Positions 17,583-27,344 of a stretch of DNA of 64,000 nt are shown here, one piece after another. The stretch comes from Nostocoides sp. (GTDB lineage: Bacteria > Actinomycetota > Actinomycetes > Actinomycetales > Dermatophilaceae), in the NCBI GenBank assembly GCA_016702415.1, contig JADJEA010000001.1, forward strand, positions 1 to 64,000, in the 5' to 3' direction. The notes beneath the pieces are model-generated. The model was not told the DNA's origin, did not search any database, and was given only the letters and a program-made list of their open reading frames with translations. Each line of letters begins with the position of its first letter. Positions within the stretch are counted from its first letter, which is position 1. The translations under genes were made by a program, and so were the position numbers.

Positions 17583-17879
17583 ACTGCCACTGTAGGCCGC
17601 GGCTTCTCGGCCAGCGGCGGCGGGAGGCGAACCCTTGGCTACGTCAATGCTCAACCAACCCCGCGACACGCCGGCGACGGCAGGGACCGGGGCTGATTGC
17701 TGTAGCCGGGGGTCCGCGGCATACGGCGGTCCAGGCGCAGGTCGCGAGACGGGAGGGTCACCCGGTCCCGACGGCGGCGAGCAGGCGCAAGATGAGGGCA
17801 TCCTTGAGTGCCTTGTCCCGCAACATGATCGGTGCCTCATCGGCGTGAGGGGAGGGGTCGGCATACGGCATGGGCGAGA

Positions 17880-19184
17880 ATGCACCCCGACCCACGGAAG
17901 GTGACCGATGACCACGACGAGCGCGCCGGCCCACGGCATACGACGGATGAGCGGGCGCGATCCGCACGAGGAGGGACGCGCGGCCACCCCCTGGAACTTC
18001 TCTTCGACTTGACCTTTGTTGTCGCGTTCGCCAATGCCGGAAACGAACTGGCTCACCTCCTCGCCGCCGGACACCCGTGGCCGGGGGTGATCGGCTTCGC
18101 GTTCGCGGTCTTCGGCATCACCTGGGCGTGGATCAACTTCAGCTGGTTCGCCTCGGCCTATGACACCGACGACTGGGCCTACCGGCTCACGACGATGGTC
18201 CAGATGATCGGGGTGGTGGTCTTCGCGCTCGGGATGCCGGCGCTGTTCGCCTCGATCGAACACGGCCACCATGTGGACAATCGGATCATCGTCATCGGGT
18301 ACGTCATCATGCGCGCCGCGATGGTCACGCAGTGGCTGCGGGCCGCCCGACAGGGCGGCCAACGACGGGCGTGCCTGACGTATGCCGCGTTCATCGCCGT
18401 CGCGCAACTGGGCTGGGTCGCGCTCGCCTGGGCGAACACCTCGCTCGCCGTGTTCGCCGTATTCGCGACGGTCCTCATCGCCGTCGAGTGCCTGGGGCCG
18501 CTGCTCGCCGAGCGCAAGGACGGGGGCACGCCGTGGCACGCCCATCACATCGCCGAGAGGTACTCCCTCCTGGCGATCATCGCCCTCGGCGAGGGCGTCG
18601 TCGGGAGCGTCGTCAGTCTCGGGGCCGCGATCAGCGTGGAGGGCTGGACGGTGGAGTCCGCGCTGGTCGCCCTGGCCAGCATGGGGCTGACCTTCGCGAT
18701 GTGGTGGAGCTACTTCGGCATCGACTTCGCCGGAATCCTCCACGCGCGCCCGGAGCGCTCCTTCGGCTTCGGCTACGGCCATCTCCCCGTGTTCGGCGCC
18801 ATCGCCGCGCTGGGGGCGGGGTTGCACGTCGTCGCCTATCACCTCGAGGCGCGTCACGACCCGGAGGAGTTCGCCTGGGTGACGATCGGGGAAACCGGCG
18901 CGGTGCTCGCCGTGGCGATCCCGGTGCTGCTCTTCGTGGTGTCGCTGTTCGCGCTGTGGGCGTATCTCTTCCGCTCCCCCGACCGGGTTCATCCGATCAC
19001 CGTCGCCGCCACCTGCCTGGTCATCGTCGCCGCGGTGGGGATGGCGGCGGCGGATGTCCCGATCGCGGTGTGCCTCATCGTGCTGTGCCTCGCACCCACG
19101 CTGGTCGTCCTCAGCTACGAGCTCTACGGGCACCACCACCAGACGCGGGCCCTTGCCACGCAAGCCGCCGCGCGCCACCGCTGA
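17880..19184 (+). CDS. Low temperature requirement protein A (LtrA) family membrane protein
   Basis: Integral membrane protein of the LtrA family, named from a Listeria cold-growth gene; its biochemical role is not known. The diagnostic N-terminal motif HPLELLFDLTFVVAFANA is present (about residues 35-52), followed by about ten hydrophobic spans. A second conserved site is ERYSLLAIIALGEGVVG. Candidate starts are GTG 17832, ATG 17880 and GTG 17902. ATG 17880 leaves a short hydrophilic leader before the first helix and is preferred, though no strong ribosome-binding site is seen. Three GGCATAC/GTATGCC heptamers lie at or just upstream of the start. Confidence 0.85.
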   Translation: MHPDPRKVTDDHDERAGPRHTTDERARSARGGTRGHPLELLFDLTFVVAFANAGNELAHLLAAGHPWPGVIGFAFAVFGITWAWINFSWFASAYDTDDWAYRLTTMVQMIGVVVFALGMPALFASIEHGHHVDNRIIVIGYVIMRAAMVTQWLRAARQGGQRRACLTYAAFIAVAQLGWVALAWANTSLAVFAVFATVLIAVECLGPLLAERKDGGTPWHAHHIAERYSLLAIIALGEGVVGSVVSLGAAISVEGWTVESALVALASMGLTFAMWWSYFGIDFAGILHARPERSFGFGYGHLPVFGAIAALGAGLHVVAYHLEARHDPEEFAWVTIGETGAVLAVAIPVLLFVVSLFALWAYLFRSPDRVHPITVAATCLVIVAAVGMAAADVPIAVCLIVLCLAPTLVVLSYELYGHHHQTRALATQAAARHR

Positions 19185-19218
19185 GCCCGGGCCGCAGTCC
19201 CCTCGCCGCCGATTCCGT

Positions 19219-20233
19219 ATGCCGCACCCGCGCCTCCCCGCCGCCGCCACCGCCGCCGCCACCGCCACCGCCGCCCCCCGTCGTCGCGGCCGTCGCCGCC
19301 ACCGTCGCGGCCGTCGGGGCCCTCCTCGGCACGACGTTGACGGTCTTGCGGGCAGCGCCCGGTCTCCAGGTACTCCCCGGGGCGGGACTGGTCGGGTCGT
19401 TCGCGGCATACGGCCTGGTGGTGTGGCTGGTCGTGGCGGGCCTGGCCTGGATCGGCCTCGGTTCCCGGGCACGCCGCGTGGCCGCCCCGCTCGCCCTCGC
19501 GCTCGCCGGGCTGCACGCGGCGTGGCTCGCGCCCTATTACGTCGCGGACGATCGGCCGCTGACCGGCCCCACGGTGACCATCCTCAGCGTCAACGTCCTC
19601 GGCGGGGCCACGGACCCGGATGCGCTGACCCGCGCGGCAGCATGGGCCGACGTCGTCGTGCTCCTGGAGTACGACCGCTCGACCGACGCCGCGCTCGCGG
19701 CGCGGGATTGGGGCCGGCGCTTCCCCTATCGCGTCGGCGGGCCGGCCCCCGACGCTGTCGGGTCGGTCGTCTTCGCCCGCCGGCCGTTGCGGGAGGTGGC
19801 GACGCTCGACACGCGCTTCGCCACCTATCTCCTCGAGGTCGACCCTGGGCGGCCCGGCGCCTTCGGACTGCTCGCCGGACACCCGGTCAACCCGCCGATC
19901 AGCCGCACCGGGTGGGTGCACGAGGCCACCCTCCTGACGACCGCAGCGCGGGGGTATGCCGGCCCCCGCCTCGTCGTCATCGGCGACCTCAACTCCACCC
20001 CCGACCACGTGACGATTCGCCGGATGCGGGCAGCCGCGGACCTGCGGGATGCGTTCGACGAGGCCGGTGCGGGGTGGCCGCGGACCTATCCCGCCAATCG
20101 CCGTCTGATCCCGCCGCTGCTGGGCCTGGACCAGGCGCTCCTGCGCGGAGGGGTGTATGCCGTGTCCGCCACTACCGTGCGTGTCCCCGGGTCGGATCAC
20201 CTCGGCATCCGGGTCGTGCTGGCGCTCGGGTGA
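19219..20233 (+). CDS. Endonuclease/exonuclease/phosphatase-family membrane protein
   Basis: EEP-fold hydrolase with N-terminal membrane helices, of a type common in actinobacteria. Helices (VVAAVAATVAAVGALLG, GSFAAYGLVVWLVVAGLAW, LALALAGLHAAWLA) precede the catalytic domain. Its landmarks are ILSVNVLGG (Asn), VVLLEYDRS (Glu), VIGDLNSTPDH (Asp, Asn) and the terminal SDHLGI (Asp, His). The start is unclear. The only nearby ATG (19219) is in another frame and would join the reading frame only by an indel in a CCG/CCA tract (19236-19279). In-frame alternatives are GTG 19070 inside ltrA, CTG 19181 or TTG 19337. As read, the tract encodes about 14 prolines. Substrate unknown. Confidence 0.75.
19236..19279 (+). 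repeat. CCG/CCA trinucleotide tract at gene start
   Basis: About 14 consecutive CCG or CCA triplets ending in a C6 run. They lie between the only plausible ATG (19219) and the first membrane helix of the EEP-family gene. Replication slippage here would change the frame or the length of a polyproline stretch. Confidence 0.75.
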
Positions 20234-20305
20234 GTCGGCCCGGTGTCAGCGGCCCAATGCCGGGGTCACCATCCCGCGTTCCTCGTCACCGGGCCACTTC
20301 CCGCG

Positions 20306-21532
20306 TCACCGGCACCGAGCGAGCGCGGACGCGAACGACGGCACCAGCGGGAGCCGGGGCAGCAGCATCGCCTGGACCGCGTGATAGGTGTCGGGCTTGC
20401 CCGCCCACGTCCCGGCGGCAGGGGTGTTGTCCGGGGCCAGTTCCGCATGCCAGGACCCGCGATCGGTGTCGAGGAGGTAGCGCTGGGCATACGCCCACCA
20501 TTGCGCGAAGTCCGCGCTCCACCGGTCCTGCCCGGTCGCGTGGTGCAGCGCCCACGCCGCGCCCAGCGCTTCGGTGACGACCCAGTGCATCCGGGCCCGG
20601 ACCACCGGGGTCCCGGACCAGTCGGTCGTGTAGACGAAGCCGTCCGCCCCGTCCGCCGCCCAGCCGTCGGCGATGGCTCCCTCGGTCAGGGCGACCGCGG
20701 CCTCGGGCGCCCAATCCCACTCGGCCCCACCGAGAGTCGCGGCGGTGGCCAGGGTCAGTCGGGACCACTCGAGGGCATGGCCGGGGGTCGCGCCATACGG
20801 CCGGAAGGGGTGGGCGACGTCGCCGCGGTTGTAGTCCGGCAGCGGCGTCCACTCCGGCGTGAAGTGCTCCGGGATGCGCCACCCATTGTCGCGGGCGAAG
20901 CCGTCGACGGTCCGGGTGACGATCCGCCCCGCCCGCTGCGACCAGCGCGCATCCCCGGTGACATCGCCCGCGGCGAGATAGGCCTCGACCGTGTGCATAT
21001 TGGCGTTGATCCCGCGGTACGCCTCCTCCCGCCTCCAATCGGCCGAGAACGACTCGCGCACCATCCCGGCCGCCTCGTCCCAGAAATACCGATCGCTCAC
21101 CGCCAGCGCCGCCGCCAGGAGATCGTCACTGCCCCGCGCGCCGCACACCTGCGCGCTGGACCCCGCCAGGACGACGAACGAGTGGGCGTATGCCGCTTTG
21201 CTCCCGTCCATGGGCCGCCTCCCGTCGGGGGAGATCGCGGCATACCACCCGTCGTGGTCGTCGTCGTGGAACGCCCGCCCCAGGGCATCGACGCCATGCT
21301 CGACCAACTCGAGAAAGCCCGGCCGGCCGAGAAGGTGCCCGAGCGCGCAGACGTGCGTCATCCGGCAGGTGATCCACAGCTCCAGGTCCCGCTCGACGAC
21401 CCGGCCGTCGTCGCCGAGCCACCCGAAACCCCCAGGCACGGCCGCCGCCCGCGTGAACTCGAGCAACCGGTCCGCCTCCGCCGCGAACTCGGCGGCCACA
21501 TCCGGGGTGCACAGCGGCGTCGCATCCGTCAT
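20306..21532 (-). CDS. AGE-family N-acylglucosamine 2-epimerase / mannose isomerase-like
   Basis: (Alpha/alpha)6-barrel sugar epimerase/isomerase of the N-acylglucosamine 2-epimerase family, 408 aa, the usual length. Conserved barrel segments include ELWITCRMTHVCALGHLLGR, DGSKAAYAHSFVVLAGSS, the catalytic-region REEAYRGINANMHTVEAYLA, and TPGHALEWSRLTLA. The histidine positions (MTH, YAH, NMH, PGH) agree with those that act in the family. Probably interconverts mannose and fructose or related sugars; the exact substrate cannot be set from sequence. Monocistronic on the minus strand, convergent with the EEP gene and divergent from the MFS transporter. Confidence 0.85.
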   Translation of the reverse strand: MTDATPLCTPDVAAEFAAEADRLLEFTRAAAVPGGFGWLGDDGRVVERDLELWITCRMTHVCALGHLLGRPGFLELVEHGVDALGRAFHDDDHDGWYAAISPDGRRPMDGSKAAYAHSFVVLAGSSAQVCGARGSDDLLAAALAVSDRYFWDEAAGMVRESFSADWRREEAYRGINANMHTVEAYLAAGDVTGDARWSQRAGRIVTRTVDGFARDNGWRIPEHFTPEWTPLPDYNRGDVAHPFRPYGATPGHALEWSRLTLATAATLGGAEWDWAPEAAVALTEGAIADGWAADGADGFVYTTDWSGTPVVRARMHWVVTEALGAAWALHHATGQDRWSADFAQWWAYAQRYLLDTDRGSWHAELAPDNTPAAGTWAGKPDTYHAVQAMLLPRLPLVPSFASALARCR

Positions 21533-21591
21533 GCGGACGAGCCTTCCATATCGCGGGCGTCGCGGCGGGGTGCTCTGCGAGGATGCGCCCC

Positions 21592-22962
21592 ATGACGCAG
21601 GCGCACGCAGTCGAGACCGGAGGGCCGGGCGGGCGCGCCTATCCGCGCCGGGCCTGGATCGTCGCCGCCGTCACGCTCGGCGCCCTCGTCGCCGCGGCCG
21701 CCTTCCGCTCCTCGACCGGGGTGCTCATCGAGCCGATCGAGAAGGAATTCGGCTGGTCCCGGGCGACGACGGCGGGGGCGGTCAGTCTCAACCTCGTCCT
21801 CTATGGCCTCATCGCGCCCTTCGCCGCCGCATTGCTCGAGCGGTTCGGCCCCCGCCGGGTGGTGACGGTCTCGCTCGCGATCGTCGGGGCGGCGTCGGCG
21901 GCGACGACGGTCATGACCGCGCCGTGGCAGCTCTGGGTGCTCTGGGGCGTGGTGATCGGCTTGTCCACCGGCTCGATGGCCCTGGTCCTCGGGGCGATCA
22001 TCGCCAATCGCTGGTTCACCGAACGCCGCGGCCTGATCACCGGGATCTTCTCCGGCGCCAATGCGACCGGTCAGCTCCTCTTCCTCCCCGCGATCGCCGC
22101 GACGGCGACTCACGCCGGCTGGCGCTGGGCGGCCGGCATCGTCGCCACCCTCGCCATCCTGGCGATGGCCCTCGTCTGGGGGCTCATCCGGGACCGGCCC
22201 CAGGACATCGGACTCATCCCGTATGGCGCGCTCCCCGGCTCCGCAGACGCCCTCCCCGTCCCGCCCCCGGCGGTGTCCCCGGTGCGGGCGGCGCTGTCCG
22301 TTTTCGCCGGAGCCAGCCGGACGTGGACCTTCTGGGCCCTCATGGCGACCTTCTTCGTCTGCGGCTGGTCGACCAACGGCCTGGTTCAGACGCACTTCAT
22401 CCCCGCCGCGCACGACCACGGGATGCCGGCGACGACGGCCGCCGGGTTGCTCGCGGTCGTCGGGATCTTCGATCTCGTCGGGACGATCGCCTCGGGCTGG
22501 TTGACCGACCGGATCGACCCCCGCCTGCTCCTGGTCGCCTATTACGGCCTGCGCGGCCTGTCCCTCTTCACCGTCAACCACTTCCTCGCCCCGGGCGTCG
22601 AGCCGGGATTGTGGGTCTTCATCATCTTCTACGGGCTCGACTGGGTGGCCACGGTGCCGCCGACGGTCGCGTTGTGCCGCAGCCACTTCGGGCTCACCGA
22701 CTCGGGGATCGTGTTCGGGTGGACGTATGCCGCCCATATGGTCGGCGCCGGCCTCGGCGCCTCCTTCGCGGGCTGGGTCCGCACCGTCGACGGCACCTAC
22801 CGGACCGCATGGGCGAGCGCCGGCGTCCTCTGCCTGATCGCCGCCGTCGTCGCGTTCACGATCCCCCGGCGGGCGGCGGGGATTGTCGCGGGGGTGAGCC
22901 CGTGGCATACCCCTGGGCAGCACGGCGAACTCGACGACGCCGAGGAGATGACCTTCACCTGA
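21592..22962 (+). CDS. MFS transporter
   Basis: Twelve-helix major facilitator with a central loop after helix 6 (about residues 200-225). The loop-2/3 signature is present as LLERFGPRRVVTVSL, and its repeat in the second half as WLTDRIDPRLLLVAYYG. The N-terminus looks like members related to oxalate/formate and monocarboxylate carriers (FRSSTGVLIEPIEKEFGWSR), so an organic anion is a reasonable guess. ATG 21592 is preferred over ATG 21583 because GAGG (21579-21582) lies at the proper distance from it. It is divergent from the AGE epimerase, with about 60 bp between, and ends at a strong bidirectional terminator. Confidence 0.85.
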   Translation: MTQAHAVETGGPGGRAYPRRAWIVAAVTLGALVAAAAFRSSTGVLIEPIEKEFGWSRATTAGAVSLNLVLYGLIAPFAAALLERFGPRRVVTVSLAIVGAASAATTVMTAPWQLWVLWGVVIGLSTGSMALVLGAIIANRWFTERRGLITGIFSGANATGQLLFLPAIAATATHAGWRWAAGIVATLAILAMALVWGLIRDRPQDIGLIPYGALPGSADALPVPPPAVSPVRAALSVFAGASRTWTFWALMATFFVCGWSTNGLVQTHFIPAAHDHGMPATTAAGLLAVVGIFDLVGTIASGWLTDRIDPRLLLVAYYGLRGLSLFTVNHFLAPGVEPGLWVFIIFYGLDWVATVPPTVALCRSHFGLTDSGIVFGWTYAAHMVGAGLGASFAGWVRTVDGTYRTAWASAGVLCLIAAVVAFTIPRRAAGIVAGVSPWHTPGQHGELDDAEEMTFT

Positions 22963-22991
22963 CCGGCCCGAGGCGCGCAGGCCCGACCGAG

Positions 22992-23035
22992 CGGATCGGA
23001 CGGCCGGCGCTGGGCGCATCCGGCCGTCCGATCCG
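22992..23035. terminator. Bidirectional hairpin terminator
   Basis: Perfect 16-bp inverted repeat CGGATCGGACGGCCGG / CCGGCCGTCCGATCCG with a 12-nt loop (23008-23019). It lies between the convergent MFS gene and ptsI. There is no U-tract on either side, as is common in high-G+C actinobacteria. Confidence 0.8.
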
Positions 23036-23098
23036 TGGAGCGGCGGGGGCGAGCAGTCGAGGAGGTAGCGCCCGCCCCCGCCCTCCCGCTCGCGGCGC

Positions 23099-24781
23099 TC
23101 AGAGCACCGCGAGCAGATCGTGGTCAGCCTCGGCCCGGACCGCATCCTGGGCGTCCCGGGCCGTCCGGGCGGCCCGCGCCAGCGCCGCCAGCCGCTGACA
23201 CTCCGGGAGGGAGTGCATCGACAACGCGAGCCGGACGATCCCGACCTTGCTCGGCGCCATCGACAGGCTGCTGACGCCCAAGCCGGTCAGGACGAGGGCC
23301 AGGAGCGGGTCACCCGCGGACTCCCCGCACACCCCGATCGGGCGGCCGGTGGTCCGGGCACCGTCACAGGCGGCGGCGATGACGTCGAGCACGGCCGGCT
23401 GCCACGGATCGAGCAGGTCCGACAGTTCGCCCTGCATCCGGTCGGCCGCCATGGTGTACTGCGCCAGGTCGTTGGTCCCGAGCGAGGCGAAATCGACTTC
23501 CGCGAGAACATGTTCCGAGCGCAGCGCCGCCCCCGGGACCTCGATCATCACCCCCGCCTTCGGTATGCCGTGCTCCCGCACCCGCCGTGCGAACCACGCC
23601 GCTTCCTCGGCCGTCGCGACCATCGGCGCCATGACTCGCACGTCCGCTCCGGTCTCCCGGGCGGCCGCAGCGAGCGCCGCCAACTGGCTGTCGAGCAGGT
23701 CGGGCCGCTCGGCCGACAGGCGCAGGCCGCGGCGCCCGAGGGCGGGATTCTCCTCGGGCCCGAGATCGGCGAAGGCGAGCGGCTTGTCGGCCCCCGCGTC
23801 GAGGGTCCGCACGACGACCCGCCGGTCGCCGAAGGGCTCGAACACCCGGCGATAGATCGCCGTCTGCTCCTCGACGGTCGGGGCCGCGGTGGCAGACAGG
23901 AAGACGAACTCGGTGCGGAACAGGCCCACGCCCTCGAGGTCCAGCGGTGCCGCCGCCTGCGCGTCCTCGGGACCGCCGATATTGGCCAGGAGCGCGACAT
24001 GATGGCGGTCGCGGGTCGCCCCAGGGCCGGACGAGGTCGCCAGCGCCGCCGCCCGGCGCTCCCGCCGCGCGTGTTGCTCGGCGATGAGACCGGGGTCGGG
24101 CGCAATGGTCACCACGCCCGAGTCGCCGTCGATGGCCACCGGCGTGCCCACGGGTATGCCGGTCGCCCCCGCCAGCTGAACCACCGCCGGAATGCCCATC
24201 TGGGCGGCGAGGATCGCGGTGTGGCTGGTCCGGCCGCCGTGCTGGGTGATGATCCCGGCGACGAGGGCGCGGTCGAGCGTGGCGGTCTCGGCGGGGGCGA
24301 GGTCCTCCGCGACGACGATGCTCGGCTCGGTGAAATGGGGAACCCCGGGTGCCGGTACGCCGAGAACGGCGGCCACGGCCCGGGACCCGACGTCGCGCAG
24401 GTCGGTGACCCGCTCGGCGAAGTAGCCGCCCAGCGCCTCGAATTGCGCGGCATACTCCTCCACCGCGGCGGCGACCGCGGTCGCCTTGCCCTTGCCCGCC
24501 GCCACGTGCCGGCCGGCGGCCTTGAGCAGGCCTTTGTCCTTGGCGATGAGGGCGGTCGCCTTGAGGATCTGCTGGGCGGTGTCGTCCGCGGTTGCGGCCC
24601 GAGCCTCCAACTCGCTCGCGACGGCCGCAAAGGCGGCTTTGACATCGGCGAGCGCGGCGTCGGCATCGGTCGTCGGAGCCTCGTCGGCCGGCGGCCGGAC
24701 CGGTGGCGCGACCTGCACCACCGGTCCGTATGCCGTGCCCGGGCTGACGCCGATACCGGTCCTGGTCTCGGTGTCGGCCAC
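23099..24781 (-). CDS. ptsI: PTS enzyme I, phosphoenolpyruvate-protein phosphotransferase
   Basis: General PTS component that takes phosphate from PEP and passes it to HPr. The N-terminal HPr-binding and phosphohistidine domain carries the active-site His187 in GGRTSHTAILAAQMG. The C-terminal PEP-binding barrel shows LFRTEFVFL, VVRTLDAGADKPL, MIEVPGAAL, SLGTNDLAQYTMAADR and GVCGESAGDP with its conserved Cys. The length of 560 aa is normal. It starts 3 nt after the HPr stop, as the last gene of the fru/pts set. The C-terminus ends about 60 bp from the bidirectional terminator. Confidence 0.96.
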   Translation of the reverse strand: MADTETRTGIGVSPGTAYGPVVQVAPPVRPPADEAPTTDADAALADVKAAFAAVASELEARAATADDTAQQILKATALIAKDKGLLKAAGRHVAAGKGKATAVAAAVEEYAAQFEALGGYFAERVTDLRDVGSRAVAAVLGVPAPGVPHFTEPSIVVAEDLAPAETATLDRALVAGIITQHGGRTSHTAILAAQMGIPAVVQLAGATGIPVGTPVAIDGDSGVVTIAPDPGLIAEQHARRERRAAALATSSGPGATRDRHHVALLANIGGPEDAQAAAPLDLEGVGLFRTEFVFLSATAAPTVEEQTAIYRRVFEPFGDRRVVVRTLDAGADKPLAFADLGPEENPALGRRGLRLSAERPDLLDSQLAALAAAARETGADVRVMAPMVATAEEAAWFARRVREHGIPKAGVMIEVPGAALRSEHVLAEVDFASLGTNDLAQYTMAADRMQGELSDLLDPWQPAVLDVIAAACDGARTTGRPIGVCGESAGDPLLALVLTGLGVSSLSMAPSKVGIVRLALSMHSLPECQRLAALARAARTARDAQDAVRAEADHDLLAVL

Positions 24782-24784
24782 GAC

Positions 24785-25054
24785 CTACTCCGCGTCGAGG
24801 TCGCGGGAGAGCAGGGCGACGAGGCTGTCGAGGGCTTCCTCCGCGCCCTCGCCCTCGGCGGTCAGGACGACCTCTTCGCCGTGCTTGGCGCCGAGCGCCA
24901 TGACGCCGAGGATGCTCGTGGCGTCCACGGGGTCCTCGCCCGGCTTGGCGATCTCGATGTCGAGTCCGGTCTCGGACGCGGCCTCGACGAAGAGCGCGGC
25001 GGGGCGGGCGTGCAGCCCGACGGCGGAGGCGATGGTGACGGTGCGCTGTGCCAT
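24785..25054 (-). CDS. ptsH: PTS phosphocarrier protein HPr
   Basis: An 89-residue HPr. The phosphoryl-accepting His15 sits in ASAVGLHARPAA, and Ser47 in DATSILGVMALG is the regulatory position. A good ribosome-binding site (GAGGAG) precedes ATG 25052-25054. It lies 100 nt after fruA and 3 nt before ptsI. The 100-nt gap may hold a separate promoter, so that HPr and EI can be made without fructose; I see no clear boxes. Confidence 0.95.
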   Translation of the reverse strand: MAQRTVTIASAVGLHARPAALFVEAASETGLDIEIAKPGEDPVDATSILGVMALGAKHGEEVVLTAEGEGAEEALDSLVALLSRDLDAE

Positions 25055-25154
25055 GGTGATTTCTCCTCTGGTTGGTGGCGGTTTCGTGGTGGGGGTGGCT
25101 CTGGGTGGTGCGGTGAGCCTGATGGCGTGGTGGTGCGGGATGGTGCTGGCGGGC

Positions 25155-27305
25155 TCAGGCTTCGACGGCCTGGGCGACCGCGGCGGCGCTGTGATCGCGC
25201 TGCTTGAGGAAGAGCACGATGGCGGTCATGACCACGACACCGACGACGAGCGCGAGCAGGAAGGCCCAGAGCTTGCCGATGAGCAGACCGACCCAGATCC
25301 CGCCGTGCGGGGCCATGAGGGACGAGCCGAGCGACATGGCCAGGGCGCCGGTGAGCGCCGAGCCGATGACGGAGGAGACGATGATCCGGACCGGGTCGGC
25401 GGCCGCGAAGGGGATGGCGCCTTCGGAGATGAAGGATGCGCCGAGCAGCCAGGCGGCCTTGCCGTTCTCGCGCTCCGGCTCGGTGAACAGCTTGGGGCGC
25501 AATGTGGTGGCGAGGGCCATGGCGAGCGGGGCCACCATGCCGGCCGCCATGACGGCCGCCATGATCTTGTACTGCGTCGCGTTGGCCGGGAGGTTCTTGG
25601 ACAGGCCCTCGGTCAGGCCGGCGACGCCGAAGGAGTAGGCGACCTTGTTGATCGGCCCGCCGAGGTCGAAGCCCATCATCGCGCCGAGGATGAGGCCGAG
25701 GACGAGGGCGCTGGTGCCGCCCATGCCCTGGAGCTGGCTGGTCAGGTTGGTCATCAGCCAAGTGATCGGCCGACCGAGGATGGTGATGAAGAGGCCGGCC
25801 GTCAACAGGGTCGAGACGAGCGGGATGACGACGACGGGCATGACACCGCGGACGTTCTTGTGGACCGGCCAGCGCGAGACCCACCGAGCGATATAGCCAC
25901 CGAGGAAGCCGGTGGCCAGGCCGCCGAGGAAGCCGGCCCCCATGCTCGTGGCGATCGAGCCACCGACAATGCCGGGGACGAGCCCGGGTCGGTCGGCGAT
26001 GGCGTAGGCGATGAAGCCGGACAGGATCGGGACCAGGAAGCCGAAGGCCGCGGCCCCGATGACGAAGAGCAGGGCGGCCCAGCTCGTCAGGCTGACCGGG
26101 TTGAAGTGCTGGACGATGTTGTAGTTCCCCTCGGCCGTCAAGCCATACTTGACGATCTCGACGGGGCCGTCCTTGCCCAACGCGAAGTTGGACAGCATGA
26201 ACCCGAGGGCGATGAGGATGCCACCGGCGGCGACGAACGGGATCATGTAGGACACACCCGTCATCAGCGTCTGCCGGATCCGGGTGCCCAGGCCCGCGGA
26301 CGCGTCGACCTTGGTGACCATGCCGCCACCGGACCCACCGGCTGCGGTGGCCGACGCCGCCGCAGCGGCCAGGCTGGGATCGGCGGCCCATTGGGCGACC
26401 AGCCGCTCGGCCTCGACGATGAGCGCGGGGCCCTCGGAGATGGCCCGCTTGACCCCGACGTCGACGGTCGGCTTGCCGGCGAACCGGGCGATGTCCTTGA
26501 CCGGGAGGTCGTGGGCAAAGATGACCCCGTCGGCGGCGGCAATCTCGGCGGCGCTCAAGGGCGTGGTCCCGGCCGATCCCTGGGTCTCGACGGTGATCGT
26601 GTGGCCGGCGGCCTTCGCGGCCCGCTCCAGGCCTTCGGCGGCCATATAGGTGTGGGCGATGCCGGTGGGGCAGGAGGTCACGCCGACGAAGTGGAGCGCC
26701 CGGGCAGGGCTCGACGCGCCATCCTGGGCGGCGTCCCGTGCCGTCGCTGCGGCGCCCGCCGTGGGTGCTGCGGCGGCTGCCGCGGCAGTGGCGGTCGCGC
26801 CGCTGGTGCTCGTGGCGGTGGGGGCCGGCGAGGCAGCGGCCGGTGCCGGCGTCGGGGCGTCCAGGGCAACCGCGTTGTTGACGATGTCGACGACCTCGGC
26901 GTTCGTCGTCGCCGCCTTCAGCGCCGCCTTGAACTCCTTCTTCATCAAGGCGCGGGCGAGCTTGGGCAGCATCTGCATGTGCGCATCGCCGCCCCCCTCG
27001 GGGGCCGCGATGAGGAAGATGAGGTCGGCCGGGCCGTCCTTGGCGCCCCAGTCGATGCCGTCGCCGGCCCGTCCGAAGACGAGCGAGGGCTCGGTGATCG
27101 CCGCGCTGCGCGCATGGGGTATGCCGATCCCTCCCGGCAACCCCGTCGCCATGGTTTCCTCGCGCTTGCGCACATCGGCGAGGAAGGTGTCGATATCGGT
27201 GCACCGTCCCGTCGCGACGAGGCACTCGGCGAGTGTCCGCGTCGCGGCGTGACGGTCTGGAGCAGACAGGTCGAGTACGACCTGTCCTTCGGTGATGAGC
27301 GCCAT
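25155..27305 (-). CDS. fruA: PTS fructose transporter, fused IIA-IIB-IIC
   Basis: Imports and phosphorylates fructose to fructose 1-phosphate. The domain order is IIA (about 1-150; active His64 in GGIGIPHARSAA), a 70-residue Ala/Thr/Pro linker, IIB (about 205-310; active Cys in GVTSCPTGIAHTYMAAEGLE), a second short linker, then the membrane IIC domain (about 345-705). IIC has roughly ten hydrophobic segments and the conserved GAMMGFDLGGPINKVAYSFG. The length of 716 aa fits single-chain fructose permeases. It is flanked upstream by fruK and fruR and downstream by HPr and EI. The leader holds three 19-bp tandem repeats. Confidence 0.95.
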   Translation of the reverse strand: MALITEGQVVLDLSAPDRHAATRTLAECLVATGRCTDIDTFLADVRKREETMATGLPGGIGIPHARSAAITEPSLVFGRAGDGIDWGAKDGPADLIFLIAAPEGGGDAHMQMLPKLARALMKKEFKAALKAATTNAEVVDIVNNAVALDAPTPAPAAASPAPTATSTSGATATAAAAAAAPTAGAAATARDAAQDGASSPARALHFVGVTSCPTGIAHTYMAAEGLERAAKAAGHTITVETQGSAGTTPLSAAEIAAADGVIFAHDLPVKDIARFAGKPTVDVGVKRAISEGPALIVEAERLVAQWAADPSLAAAAASATAAGGSGGGMVTKVDASAGLGTRIRQTLMTGVSYMIPFVAAGGILIALGFMLSNFALGKDGPVEIVKYGLTAEGNYNIVQHFNPVSLTSWAALLFVIGAAAFGFLVPILSGFIAYAIADRPGLVPGIVGGSIATSMGAGFLGGLATGFLGGYIARWVSRWPVHKNVRGVMPVVVIPLVSTLLTAGLFITILGRPITWLMTNLTSQLQGMGGTSALVLGLILGAMMGFDLGGPINKVAYSFGVAGLTEGLSKNLPANATQYKIMAAVMAAGMVAPLAMALATTLRPKLFTEPERENGKAAWLLGASFISEGAIPFAAADPVRIIVSSVIGSALTGALAMSLGSSLMAPHGGIWVGLLIGKLWAFLLALVVGVVVMTAIVLFLKQRDHSAAAVAQAVEA

Positions 27306-27344
27306 CGTCGTCCTTTCGGGGTGGGGGCTGGAGTCAGGTGCTGA

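Noticed and set aside
17583..19472. Upstream in-frame extension of the crotonase gene
   Set aside because: The added residues are antisense to ltrA and the EEP gene; the natural crotonase start is GTG 17580-17582.
24486..27344. 952-codon plus-strand frame over fruA, ptsH and ptsI
   Set aside because: Spans three well-identified opposite-strand genes; low-complexity shadow protein.
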